Source of the DNA: Candidatus Gastranaerophilales bacterium Zag_111
Lineage (GTDB): Bacteria; Cyanobacteriota; Vampirovibrionia; Gastranaerophilales; Gastranaerophilaceae
Length of the DNA: 45,274 bases
Direction of reading: 5' to 3'
NCBI GenBank assembly: GCA_001899395.1
Contig: MOYD01000062.1
Span: 211,963 to 257,236, forward strand
The position numbers and the translations under genes are program-made. Below are positions 1 to 10,821 of this stretch, piece by piece; position 1 is the stretch's first letter; each line of letters starts with the position of its first letter. The notes beneath the pieces were generated by a model that had not been told where the DNA came from, ran no database searches, and worked only from the letters and a program-made list of their open reading frames with translations.

Positions 1-1901
<1,901 letters not shown>

Positions 1902-1988
1902 TTATTTGTAAAAATTTCTTAATAATGCCCAAGTGACTGACAAAATTTTTTCTTTATGGTTGTTATAATTAACACTAAGGAGTGTTTT

Positions 1989-4900
1989 GTGAAAGTTAGT
2001 TTTGATTTAAGGAATGAAAAGCCGAAAAACAAACAGGAAGTCTCTTTTGAGGCATACAAATTTACTAAATCGGCAGATGGTGTAAGAGAACTTGAAGTGT
2101 CATGCCCATATGACCAAAACAAGGATAACTGTTATATTGAAATCTACAAAGTAGATAAAGATACAGACGGAAACTATTTTACCACTGCCAGAGCCTATTC
2201 TAAAAAAGGTGCAGATAAACTTCAACTGCAACCCGGTGCAAACAGAATAGATTTATACAATACTTTTGGTATTGAGGATAACCAGGCTTTTGCATACCAC
2301 TTTGTACTTGAAGACAAAAATAAAGGCTGGAAACGTACATTAGTTGATGCCGGTGATGTTATAGACGAGCACAAAGACGTAAACGGGGCAAGTCATATTT
2401 TTAATGTTGTAACTCCAACAAAATCAGACCTCTCCCGCGGCGGCTCAATGAAACTTGTTATAATTGATTCACAAAAAGTCGGTTACGTTTATAACGATAA
2501 AAATATGATAGTTGAAGATAAAACTCTAAAACAACGCGGATTAGACGGTATCAAAACTATTACAAACAAATACGGCGGAACGTTAGCAGGATTGGAACAG
2601 GACATCGAAGACGGAGCTTATGCTCCTTACAGAAGAATAATCTCATTGCCGGTGTTTACAGACGATGATTTTTCAGCGCATGCTTACTGGAACAAAAACT
2701 GCATGCAAATGGCAAGCTCTTTAGGCAACATAAACAACTACGCATCACTCCAAAGAAAAATGTTTGCACACGGGCTTAACTTTGTATCAGACGGAGCATT
2801 TGTAAACGAAGGTTTAGAAGGTATTCACTTTAAAAATATGTTGAGATGGGGCGAAAATTCTCCGTATTTTTACTGGTTTAAAGCCGGAAACCTTAAAGAT
2901 AACCCTCTATCTCTAGGGATTTTCTCAAAAAATAAAGAATTTATCGGGGTCAAACTTGTCAACCATCCGAAAAACAGTCAATATGACGCAAAACGACCTA
3001 CTTATATCCAGTTTTATGATAAACGTCTTGTAACTCCGCTGCAAATAAACGATAAACAGAACCTTATCGAGTCTTACAAGATGAAAATGAGTGTTGATAA
3101 TGTTTATCAAATGCACACACATAACGATTCAATTTACCCGTATGCGTTTGAGATTAATCCTGAGACTTACGACATAAATCTTGAAAGATTAAAAGAATAC
3201 AACAGAATTAACCCGCACAAAAAAATTAACCTTGATAGCTACATTGCTGCAAGATTTTTATCAAAAGCCGAAAACTACAATGTCGACGGCAAATTTGAAA
3301 GCGGCTTTGAAACCTGGGATGCTAACCCTGATATTGCAAAACTAAATTTTGCATTTTCATACAATGATGTGCAAACTATAAAAAATCTTCCGATGAACCT
3401 TAGAAAAGCAGAAGAAGAAAAGATTTTACGCGGAAACTATCAAGTACAGGACTATGCAGTAACATCAGGTCAATACTGGACACAAAAAACCGATGATATT
3501 TTAAGACTTTATACTGCACAACTTTTGAAAAATCCGGATGCTGAAAATCCTCAGCAGGTATACGACAACATTCAAAACATTTCTGATAATAAAATCCTGC
3601 CGCAATCAATTAAGGCTGAAGTTTCAAAAGAAGAAGTTGAAAATGTCTTAATCGGCGCCTATAACAACAAACGCAAACTTTCTAACGGCGATAAAAAAGC
3701 ACAAATTCTTGAAGGTTTGATGAACACTCCGCTTGATACATTTGAATTTGGCGACAATCTAACTGCTGTTTTAGCTTCTCCTTTAATATCCAAAAGAGCA
3801 AGCGTAAAATCAGATATCGGACTATCAAGATATGAAGTTTACCAAAACGGAAACAAAAACCTTCCGGAAGAATACAGAAAAACCTACAATATGATGGACA
3901 AAATCTATGAGCAGGAAATGTCAAAATTTGCTCTAAAGATTTTAAATGCCGTTGATGAACAACAAAAACCGGACAGAAAACTGTTTAACGGTGATGAAGT
4001 TACAACATACGGTAAGTATGTGCTTCCTCTATTACTGCCAGAAATTGCTAAATTTGCAGCAGTTAAAACCTTTGCTCCGAAAGTAAAAGTAACCGTAAAT
4101 GAAGAAAATGGCGAAATTGCTTACGACTACAAAGCATTAAAACAAACACACTTAGAAACTATCGGGGTTAAAAAATCACTAACACCGGAAGATGAAGCAA
4201 TAAAAGTTCTTACAAAACTTAAAACCGGAATTCCGGCAATAAACGCAAATTCTCAAAAACAACTGGTAGAAGCACTGAGTAAATCTCTTGCCGGAACAAA
4301 CCTTGCAAGTTTCCAACTAGCTGATTTAATTATTGACAAAACTCAATCCGGTTTAGATTGGAGAATTGACGCGGCAAAAGATATTGCTGATGTACAAGCT
4401 TTACGAGCAAAAAAACAGGATTTTGAAAAGACCTGGCAAACAATAATTGATTTTTGGAAATCGTTTAATGACGGAGTTTTGTCAAAAAACCCTAACTCAT
4501 ACATTGTTGCCGAAGTTACAGACAAAGATGACCTTCATAACCACGGCTATGGCGGGAATTCATCTAAATTTCATGAACAATCTTCTATCTTGAAAAAATT
4601 CTTTAGAGAAACCGGCATGTCTGCAAAAGCGCAATACAGTTTTATATTTAATGATTTACCAATGATGTTCGCTCAGAATTCAGAAACCGGTAAATCTTTT
4701 GACACAGACGAAGCTCGCCAGAAAAAAATATATGAAATATTTAATGTAAACAACGGCAATTATCTTCGCAATGGCACACTGGATTCAATTATTTATGCTT
4801 ATACATTCATTGGCAACCACGACAAACCGCGTGCACTGCATGCAGCAGCTCTGGATATGAATTTCTTCTACACAAACCTGAATGATGTACATAATTTCAA

Positions 4901-6044
4901 TTACAGAAAAAAAGCTTTCCAAATAGTCAATGACAGGTTTGATGAAGTAAATAATCCGATAAAAGACCATGAAGTTAATCACTTTAACTATGCTGATATA
5001 TCTCCAAAAGCAATGGCAATGGCTGATGTTTTAAGACCGGCATTTGTTAATATTTTAAATCAACACCGCGACAAATTCCCAACAAAAGAAGCATTTGACA
5101 AGGCTTACATTCCAATATCTAAAGCTATCAGCGATTTAGCACAAGGTAAATTTGTAGACGGTTCGTTTGACCCGGACGCTTTTGGAATTAAACCAATTGA
5201 TATCAATGTAAAAATGGTTCTGAAACAGGCTAAAAAAGTTTACGGTTTTGAACTTCCGGCAGAGTTAGAGAAAACTTATGAAAATGAAGTTTTTGAAGCT
5301 GTTATGAAACCTGCATTGTCAAAAGTTCTTGCGATGATGAAATACCTAGTAGCTCTTCCGGGTACGCCAACACTGTTTGATGGTGATGATAAAGGTGCAA
5401 CAGGTTACGAGACAAAAACAAAAAATATCTATCTGCAATGCAGACAAAGAATTCATGATGAGTGGGTAGAAGAAGGTAATCCGGCGTATAAAGAATATAT
5501 TGCAAAATACAAAAAATACTTTGATGATGTAATGGCAGTTCGTACAAACCCTAAGTGTAATGCTTTAAATAACGGTGATATTCATTTACTTCCGCTACAA
5601 GAATCTCAAAACAAATTGAAAGTTCCTGCAATTTTAAGACTTAGTACAGACGGAAGAATGGCGCTGTCTTTATTTAACACATCTGCACTTCATTCTGATT
5701 ATAGAGTTGAAAATGAACAACAAACAATTTATGTTGACAAAGTTTACCTAAACGGTGACGGCTGCACAGAAGGTATTGCCGGCATGCGCGAAGGAACAAA
5801 ATTTGTAAACGCAAATGATGAAAATGACATTTACTTCTCCCGTGTAAAAGACGGTCAATACTATATAGTAAGACATTGTAACGGTAAAGATGTTCCGATA
5901 ATGATAAAAGATTCAACACTAATTTTGTATCACGTTCCGGAAAACAATCCGCCATTGACATTTACGGGTTCTTATCACAAGCCGGCAGCAAAATTTGTTA
6001 CTAATGCTTATTCAAACACCGCAAAAAAATTGCAGACTGTCTAG
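1989..6044 (+). CDS. Large GH13-like alpha-amylase family protein
   Basis: A 1351-residue protein without a signal peptide, so probably cytoplasmic and acting on alpha-glucans. GH13 regions are recognisable late in the chain: DWRIDAAKDI (region II, putative nucleophile D794), YIVAEVTD (region III, putative acid/base E842) and FIGNHDKP (region IV, D945). A PGTPTLFDGDD segment typical of the barrel end follows, then a C-terminal beta domain. Region I is hard to place; FVSDGAFVNEGLEGIHF near residue 275 is a candidate. The start is GTG at 1989 with AAGGAG 6 nt upstream and an extended -10 (TGTTATAAT, 1961-1969). The long N-terminal half and large insertions are unusual. The exact substrate cannot be assigned. 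Confidence 0.8.
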   Translation: MKVSFDLRNEKPKNKQEVSFEAYKFTKSADGVRELEVSCPYDQNKDNCYIEIYKVDKDTDGNYFTTARAYSKKGADKLQLQPGANRIDLYNTFGIEDNQAFAYHFVLEDKNKGWKRTLVDAGDVIDEHKDVNGASHIFNVVTPTKSDLSRGGSMKLVIIDSQKVGYVYNDKNMIVEDKTLKQRGLDGIKTITNKYGGTLAGLEQDIEDGAYAPYRRIISLPVFTDDDFSAHAYWNKNCMQMASSLGNINNYASLQRKMFAHGLNFVSDGAFVNEGLEGIHFKNMLRWGENSPYFYWFKAGNLKDNPLSLGIFSKNKEFIGVKLVNHPKNSQYDAKRPTYIQFYDKRLVTPLQINDKQNLIESYKMKMSVDNVYQMHTHNDSIYPYAFEINPETYDINLERLKEYNRINPHKKINLDSYIAARFLSKAENYNVDGKFESGFETWDANPDIAKLNFAFSYNDVQTIKNLPMNLRKAEEEKILRGNYQVQDYAVTSGQYWTQKTDDILRLYTAQLLKNPDAENPQQVYDNIQNISDNKILPQSIKAEVSKEEVENVLIGAYNNKRKLSNGDKKAQILEGLMNTPLDTFEFGDNLTAVLASPLISKRASVKSDIGLSRYEVYQNGNKNLPEEYRKTYNMMDKIYEQEMSKFALKILNAVDEQQKPDRKLFNGDEVTTYGKYVLPLLLPEIAKFAAVKTFAPKVKVTVNEENGEIAYDYKALKQTHLETIGVKKSLTPEDEAIKVLTKLKTGIPAINANSQKQLVEALSKSLAGTNLASFQLADLIIDKTQSGLDWRIDAAKDIADVQALRAKKQDFEKTWQTIIDFWKSFNDGVLSKNPNSYIVAEVTDKDDLHNHGYGGNSSKFHEQSSILKKFFRETGMSAKAQYSFIFNDLPMMFAQNSETGKSFDTDEARQKKIYEIFNVNNGNYLRNGTLDSIIYAYTFIGNHDKPRALHAAALDMNFFYTNLNDVHNFNYRKKAFQIVNDRFDEVNNPIKDHEVNHFNYADISPKAMAMADVLRPAFVNILNQHRDKFPTKEAFDKAYIPISKAISDLAQGKFVDGSFDPDAFGIKPIDINVKMVLKQAKKVYGFELPAELEKTYENEVFEAVMKPALSKVLAMMKYLVALPGTPTLFDGDDKGATGYETKTKNIYLQCRQRIHDEWVEEGNPAYKEYIAKYKKYFDDVMAVRTNPKCNALNNGDIHLLPLQESQNKLKVPAILRLSTDGRMALSLFNTSALHSDYRVENEQQTIYVDKVYLNGDGCTEGIAGMREGTKFVNANDENDIYFSRVKDGQYYIVRHCNGKDVPIMIKDSTLILYHVPENNPPLTFTGSYHKPAAKFVTNAYSNTAKKLQTV

Positions 6045-6050
6045 TCATGC

Positions 6051-6079
6051 TTGATAAAGCTTTTCAATCTTGCTAGACT
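6051..6079 (+). promoter_or_regulatory. Sigma70-type promoter placed for a leaderless transcript
   Basis: TTGATA (6051-6056), a 17-nt spacer and TAGACT (6074-6079). The ATG of the next gene begins 6 nt after the -10 and no Shine-Dalgarno sequence is present, so transcription would start at or next to the start codon. Confidence 0.55.
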
Positions 6080-6085
6080 ATTTGT

Positions 6086-6766
6086 ATGGATAACTTAGAT
6101 AAAGAACTTGATACGCTCAAACATAAATACCGCAAAGCTTTTTTGGAAGAAGCGGAGAATTTTTGTGCAAAAGTTACAACTCTAAAACCTCAAGAACTTG
6201 ACGGAGAAATTTTTGGCTGCTACACAAAAAATTCAACAGGGCAAATCTGGCAAAAAAAAGTTCTTAATTATATAGAAGCCGAAGCCATAAATGAGATTAA
6301 ATCAAAACTTAAACATATAAAAACTTGTCAAAAAGATTATCACTGTGCCGGCTGTGGTGTGTGCTGCAAGTTTGCAGTAAGCGAATTTTCACCGGATGAA
6401 CTTGCTAAAAAGGCTCAAAACGGTGATAATTACGCAAAACAATTCACTTCGACTTTTGTTCCATATGACGATGAAACAGAATTAGAAAAAATTTTCCCGC
6501 AATATATTAGCTTACTCCAAAATAACAACCAAACCGATTGTTATTTTTATCATTGCCCAAAAGTTACAAAAGACAATCGTTGCCCGGATTACGAAAATCG
6601 ACCGCAAATTTGCAGAGAATTTCCGGACAACCCAATCGCATTTTTACCGCTAAAATGCGGTTATAACGAGTGGAAACAGAATTCTTTAGAACTTGCACTC
6701 AAGACAAAAGCAAAAGCTGAAATCGTGGAATTTTACAAAAACAAAATAAAGGAACTGCTAAAATGA
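6086..6766 (+). CDS. YkgJ-family cysteine cluster protein
   Basis: A 226-aa protein with the cysteine pattern of the YkgJ / zinc-or-iron-chelating family: CAGCGVCCKF near residue 90, then C...HC, RCPDYENRPQICREFP and LKCGY. The cysteine clusters probably bind iron or zinc; the biochemical role of the family is poorly defined. Its stop overlaps the rlmN start by 4 nt (ATGA), so the two are translationally coupled. There is no Shine-Dalgarno site before the ATG, but a promoter -10 lies 6 nt upstream. Confidence 0.85.
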   Translation: MDNLDKELDTLKHKYRKAFLEEAENFCAKVTTLKPQELDGEIFGCYTKNSTGQIWQKKVLNYIEAEAINEIKSKLKHIKTCQKDYHCAGCGVCCKFAVSEFSPDELAKKAQNGDNYAKQFTSTFVPYDDETELEKIFPQYISLLQNNNQTDCYFYHCPKVTKDNRCPDYENRPQICREFPDNPIAFLPLKCGYNEWKQNSLELALKTKAKAEIVEFYKNKIKELLK

Positions 6767-7785
6767 AGATATTATCAGGATTAAATTTAGAAGAAATCCA
6801 ACAAATTACAGACGAGCTTGGCGCTTCAAAATTCAGGGCGCGGCAAATTCACAATTGGATTTACCTGAAATCAGTCAAAGAAATCGACGAAATGACTGAC
6901 TTGTCATCAAAATTCCGCGATGAACTCAAAAAAGTCGCAGTTGTGACAGATATAAAAATCAAAGTTAAACAGGTAAGTTCAGACGGTACAATAAAGTATT
7001 TGCTGGAATTTCCGGACGGAGAATGCGTTGAAACAGTTCTAATGCGTTTTGACAACCGGTCAAACCTAACCGCGTGTGTTAGCTCTCAAGTTGGCTGTGC
7101 GGTAAATTGTTCTTTTTGCGCAACAGGCAAGCGAGGATTTATCAGAAATCTTGATTATAAAGAAATTGTTGAACAGGTTTTAACAATACAAAGAGATACA
7201 GGGCTGAAAGTCACTAATATCGTATTTATGGGACAGGGAGAACCTCTTTTAAACCTTGATAATGTATTAAAAGCAATGAAAATTTTTAACGAAAATTTCC
7301 AAATTGGGGCAAGACGCTTGACTGTTTCAACATCAGGAATTGTGCCTAAAATTAAGGAATTAGCAGAACTTGATATGCAGTCAACCTTGGCACTTTCTTT
7401 GCATGCTTCTAATCACGAAACAAGATTAAAATTAATGCAAATTGAATCAAAATACGACATGACAGAACTTCACAAAGCATTAAAATACTACATTGAAAAA
7501 ACAGGAAGACGAATAACAATTGAATACCTTTTGATTAAAGACTTGAATGACACAATGGATTGCGCAAAAGAGCTTGCACACTACCTGAAAGACATAAAAT
7601 GCAATATAAACTTAATTCCGTATAATCCAACAGCAAAAAACGATTACCAACGTCCGTCAAACAACTCGATAATGCGTTTTAAATCGTTGATGGAGCACTC
7701 AGGGAAAAAGGTTACTGTCCGATTGGAACGAGGCGCTGATATTGACGCGGCTTGCGGTCAATTGAGCGGAAAAGCTAAGGCATAA
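6763..7785 (+). CDS. rlmN: 23S rRNA (adenine2503-C2)-methyltransferase / tRNA methyltransferase
   Basis: A radical-SAM enzyme that methylates C2 of A2503 in 23S rRNA and A37 of some tRNAs. The signature C-x3-C-x2-C is at C112, C116 and C119 (GCAVNCSFCATG). FMGQGEPLLN and the C-terminal ADIDAACGQL segment, which carries the methyl-carrying cysteine, are also present. The 340-aa length is typical. It overlaps the upstream YkgJ-like gene by 4 nt and ends just before a strong hairpin shared with convergent gltX. Confidence 0.96.
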   Translation: MKILSGLNLEEIQQITDELGASKFRARQIHNWIYLKSVKEIDEMTDLSSKFRDELKKVAVVTDIKIKVKQVSSDGTIKYLLEFPDGECVETVLMRFDNRSNLTACVSSQVGCAVNCSFCATGKRGFIRNLDYKEIVEQVLTIQRDTGLKVTNIVFMGQGEPLLNLDNVLKAMKIFNENFQIGARRLTVSTSGIVPKIKELAELDMQSTLALSLHASNHETRLKLMQIESKYDMTELHKALKYYIEKTGRRITIEYLLIKDLNDTMDCAKELAHYLKDIKCNINLIPYNPTAKNDYQRPSNNSIMRFKSLMEHSGKKVTVRLERGADIDAACGQLSGKAKA

Positions 7786-7786
7786 T

Positions 7787-7821
7787 AAAACCCCGGGAGC
7801 CAATCAGTTCCCGGGGTTTTT
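7787..7821. terminator. Bidirectional intrinsic terminator between rlmN and gltX
   Basis: AAAACCCCGGGA and TTCCCGGGGTTTT form an extended hairpin with A and T runs on opposite sides, so it can end transcripts from both directions. Confidence 0.9.
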
Positions 7822-7824
7822 GTT

Positions 7825-9288
7825 TTATTTAATTGCTTTTTTTGCTCTGTATAAAGAGGTTTCTTTGCCAAGGATATCAAGGATTCCAACCATATCAGCT
7901 CCGCAAGTTCTACCTGTTATAGCAGCCCTTACAGCCCACATGGTGACTTTTGGTTTGACACCTTTTTCTTTCCATTCAGCTCTGAAATCAGCAAGAACAT
8001 TGTGAAGATTTTCTTCTGACCAATCCCAACCTTGAGCTTTTTCAACAAAATCTTTCAAAACATTTTGAGCAGTTTCTGTATCAAGCGTACCGGTTTGAGT
8101 TTCCGGTTGAATTTCTACATCTTTGTCAAAGAAATACGGTACCGCATCAGTAATATCAGAAAGCAATGTGAGCGGTTCGCGTGTAAGTTCAACCATTTTA
8201 GTATATTGCGCGTCTGTCAACTGAGTTAAGTCGTATTGAGTTAAGTAAGGTTTTAACCTTTCTTTCAACTCATCCATTGGCAGCATTTTGATATAGTGAC
8301 CGTTCATCCATTTTAATTTGTCGTACTCAAAAATAGAGTTAGATGATGAAATCTCGCCAATTCTGAAATCTTTAGCTATTTCATCAACTGTTTTTATTTC
8401 CTCGCCGTCTGATGGAGACCAGCCTAGCAGTGCAACAAAGTTAATCAGCGCATCTGTGAGGTAACCCTGTTTAACGAAATCAGAAACAGCGGTTGCCCCA
8501 TGACGTTTAGAAAGTTTGCTTCTATCCGGTGCCAAAATCATTCCCAAATGCCCAAAACGAGGAACGTCAATACCTAAAGCTTCAAATATCAAAATTTGCT
8601 TATAAGTATTTGAAATATGGTCTTCACCTCTGATTACATGGGTAATTTTCATCAAAGCGTCGTCAACAACAACCGCAAAGTTATATGTTGGTGCTCCGTT
8701 TGATTTTTGGATAACGAAATCACCTAAAAGGTTTGTATCAACGTGTAATTTACCTTTTACAAGGTCGTCAAATTCAAGTATTGATGTATCATGAAACGCT
8801 TTTTGAGCTTTTGCAATATTAAATCTGATTGCAGGTTTTCTGCCTTCAGCTCTAAGTTTTGCTTTTTCTTCTTCTGTTAAATTTTCACATTTTCTTGAAT
8901 AAACATAAGGTTTTTTAGCCTGTGCAGCTTCTTCTTTTTCCTGTTCAAGCTCTTCCGGTGTGCAGAAACATTCGTATGCAAAACCTGTGTCCAAAAGTTT
9001 TTGAACGTATTTCGGATAAATATCAAACCTCTCAGATTGAGTATAAGGACCATATGGTCCGCCAACATCAGGACCTTCATCCCAATTTAGCCCAAGCGCT
9101 TTCAAACTGTCAAAAATATTATCAATATATTCTTGAGAGGTGCGCTCAGCATCTGTATCTTCTATTCTTAGAATAAATTTTCCATTATTTTTTTTAGCAA
9201 ATAAATAATTAAAAAGCGCCGTTCTTGCTGTCCCAATGTGCAAATTGCCGCTTGGAGACGGTGCTATTCTTACTCTAACTTCTGACAT
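7825..9288 (-). CDS. gltX: Glutamate--tRNA ligase
   Basis: A class I aminoacyl-tRNA synthetase charging tRNA-Glu. The HIGH-type motif (PSPSGNLHIGTART) is near the N-terminus, GEDHISNTYKQ is in the catalytic core, and KLSKRHG is the KMSKS-type loop. The C-terminal half is the helical anticodon-binding region. Its 487 residues are normal for bacterial GluRS. A moderate ribosome site (AGAAGG) lies upstream of the ATG. It is monocistronic and shares its terminator with rlmN. Confidence 0.97.
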   Translation of the reverse strand: MSEVRVRIAPSPSGNLHIGTARTALFNYLFAKKNNGKFILRIEDTDAERTSQEYIDNIFDSLKALGLNWDEGPDVGGPYGPYTQSERFDIYPKYVQKLLDTGFAYECFCTPEELEQEKEEAAQAKKPYVYSRKCENLTEEEKAKLRAEGRKPAIRFNIAKAQKAFHDTSILEFDDLVKGKLHVDTNLLGDFVIQKSNGAPTYNFAVVVDDALMKITHVIRGEDHISNTYKQILIFEALGIDVPRFGHLGMILAPDRSKLSKRHGATAVSDFVKQGYLTDALINFVALLGWSPSDGEEIKTVDEIAKDFRIGEISSSNSIFEYDKLKWMNGHYIKMLPMDELKERLKPYLTQYDLTQLTDAQYTKMVELTREPLTLLSDITDAVPYFFDKDVEIQPETQTGTLDTETAQNVLKDFVEKAQGWDWSEENLHNVLADFRAEWKEKGVKPKVTMWAVRAAITGRTCGADMVGILDILGKETSLYRAKKAIK

Positions 9289-9362
9289 TTTTTAGCCTTC
9301 TTTCTTTTTACAATTAGCACAAAAAGAATATCACAAGCATGAATGGTTTTCAACAAGCCAGA

Positions 9363-10113
9363 CTATCGCAAATTTTTGAAATAGTCTTCATCCTGCATGG
9401 CGTAATAAGCACAGGCTATACCATTGGTAGAGCTGTTATTCGTTTTTGAACAATAAGTATTCAAGTTAGAATATGCAGTACCGGGAGTTCCCATTGGGAC
9501 AAGTTCATATCCGCCCTCTTTTTCCGAACTTTTTAAAACAAAAGTAAAAACATCATATCCCCAAACATTTGGTTTTTGCTGCTTACCATTGATATCAATA
9601 CTTACAAACGGGTCAGCATAATTATTATCAAACATTATCAGCATATTATTTGGTAAATAAAATTGCCCGTCATTAAGTTGTAAAGTAGAAATAAATTGCG
9701 TAGTTTTAGAATAATTTTTATAATAGCTATCAGTTGTACCTTCTAAACAAAGAAGTTTCGATTTTTCATTTTCAGAATCAGCATAATATCCGCAGTCCGT
9801 AGCGCCTTTAAAATACTTCATAAAAGTTTTGTAAAATTTTCTACTAGCCATAGTATTTCCAACGTAAGTATCACCACGCTCATCATCTTCGTTGTACATT
9901 TTGACAGCTTGAGCTAAAAGCGAGTAACCTTCTTTGAACTGTGACTTCAATTTTATATTATTCAAAGTTGTCAAAAGCCCCGGAATAGTCATCGCGGCGA
10001 CAACACCAATTACACCAAGGGTTATTAAAACCTCTGCCAGCGTAAACCCTTTAGTGGAGAGCTTTAACGGTGCCTCCCCCCCCGTTTTTCAAGCTATGAT
10101 TGAATTTTAGCAC
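9363..10113 (-). CDS. Prepilin-like protein with poly-G leader, out of frame as sequenced
   Basis: The SD AAAGGAGAG and a GTG start at 10113 lead into a leader (LKFNHSLKN) and then an 11-nt G-rich tract (10073-10083). The prepilin body (KLSTKG^FTLAEVLITLGVIGVVAAMTIPG) is in another frame. Losing one nucleotide at the tract gives a 249-aa prepilin with a 22-residue leader. As sequenced, the start frame ends after 20 codons. The first in-frame ATG of the body is inside the transmembrane helix and cannot be the natural start. The mature part has DINGKQQKPNVWGYDVF and a final GIACAYYAMQDEDYF motif. It follows ispD on the same strand, with its own promoter inside the end of ispD. No XRE gene is adjacent. 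Confidence 0.85.
10073..10083 (-). repeat. Poly-G tract (G8-A-G2) in prepilin leader, copy 1
   Basis: On the coding strand the tract reads G8, A, G2, followed by CACCG. Total length is 11, the same as in copies 2 and 3 despite the A. The start frame needs a total of 10 to enter the pilin body. Confidence 0.9.
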
Positions 10114-10143
10114 ACAATACTCTCCTTTTATTTATACTAAACA

Positions 10144-10172
10144 ATATTAACATTTTTTTCATAATTTGTAAA
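10144..10172 (-). promoter_or_regulatory. Promoter of poly-G prepilin copy 1
   Basis: TTTACA (10167-10172), a 17-nt spacer and TAATAT (10144-10149) on the minus strand. The -35 lies inside the last codons of ispD. The same TTKACA-17-TAnnnT layout precedes all four poly-G prepilin genes. Confidence 0.6.
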
Positions 10173-10812
10173 GATAGCTTTTTAAAACTTCTAAATCTGC
10201 TCTGGTCGTAACTTTTATGTTGCGATAATCCCCTGTAACCATATAAACCGGACTTCCAAGTGCTTCGACCATTGCCGCATCGTCTGTGAAAGATTGCCCC
10301 TTAAATTTTTCATGCGCATTCTTTATTAGTGAAAGTTCAAACGCTTGCGGAGTTTGAGTGTTGTAAAGTTTTGAACGGTCAAGGGTTTTTATTATATTAC
10401 CGGTTTCATCAACCTCTTTTATTGTATCAATTGTTTTTGTCATCACGCTTACAGCTTTTTTGTCACAGACTGCTGCAATAGTACTTGTAATTATTTCACG
10501 TGTAATAACAGGTCTTGCGCCGTCATGGATTAACACATAATCACAATCTGCAACCTGCAATGCGTTATAAACCGAAGCTTGACGGGTATTGCCGCCTTTG
10601 ATTATTTTGACATTCTTGTAAGTTTTAAAAATTTCTTGCAATTCATTTATTATTGTACTATTTGCGCTAATTATTATTTCACGGATTTCCGGCATGCAAA
10701 AAGCTTCAACAGTGAATTTTATAATTTCTTTCCCGTCTATTTTTTCTAACAATTTATTAGTGCCGAACCTGGATGATGTACCGCCGGCAGTTATTATTGC
10801 CGTAATTTTCAT
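10159..10812 (-). CDS. ispD: 2-C-methyl-D-erythritol 4-phosphate cytidylyltransferase
   Basis: Transfers CMP to MEP in the non-mevalonate isoprenoid pathway. The N-terminal nucleotide-binding loop ITAGGTSSRFGTNK, the VLIHDGARP motif and the TQTPQAF segment define IspD. Its 217 residues are slightly short but within the family range. An SD (GAGGAAAG) precedes the ATG. It is 9 nt downstream of thiL, in the same minus-strand operon. The next MEP enzyme recognised, ispF, is at 34387. Confidence 0.95.
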   Translation of the reverse strand: MKITAIITAGGTSSRFGTNKLLEKIDGKEIIKFTVEAFCMPEIREIIISANSTIINELQEIFKTYKNVKIIKGGNTRQASVYNALQVADCDYVLIHDGARPVITREIITSTIAAVCDKKAVSVMTKTIDTIKEVDETGNIIKTLDRSKLYNTQTPQAFELSLIKNAHEKFKGQSFTDDAAMVEALGSPVYMVTGDYRNIKVTTRADLEVLKSYLYKL

Positions 10813-10821
10813 AAACTTTCC

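Noticed and set aside
1937-1969. CTGACA and TATAAT as a -35/-10 pair before the GH13 gene
   Set aside because: The spacer would be 21 nt, too long for a sigma70 promoter. An extended -10 alone is more likely.
9363-9992. Internal ATG in the M-T-I-P segment as the start of prepilin copies 1-3 (9992, 27549, 43153)
   Set aside because: It would cut through the transmembrane helix, remove the prepilin cleavage signature and has no ribosome site. It is only the first ATG after the frame break.
9363-10113. The four poly-G prepilin genes as dead pseudogenes
   Set aside because: Apart from the tract their bodies are open to the end, keep the family motifs and have intact promoters and ribosome sites. 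Four independent genes with the identical 1-nt offset do not look like random decay. An assembly error in homopolymers remains possible.
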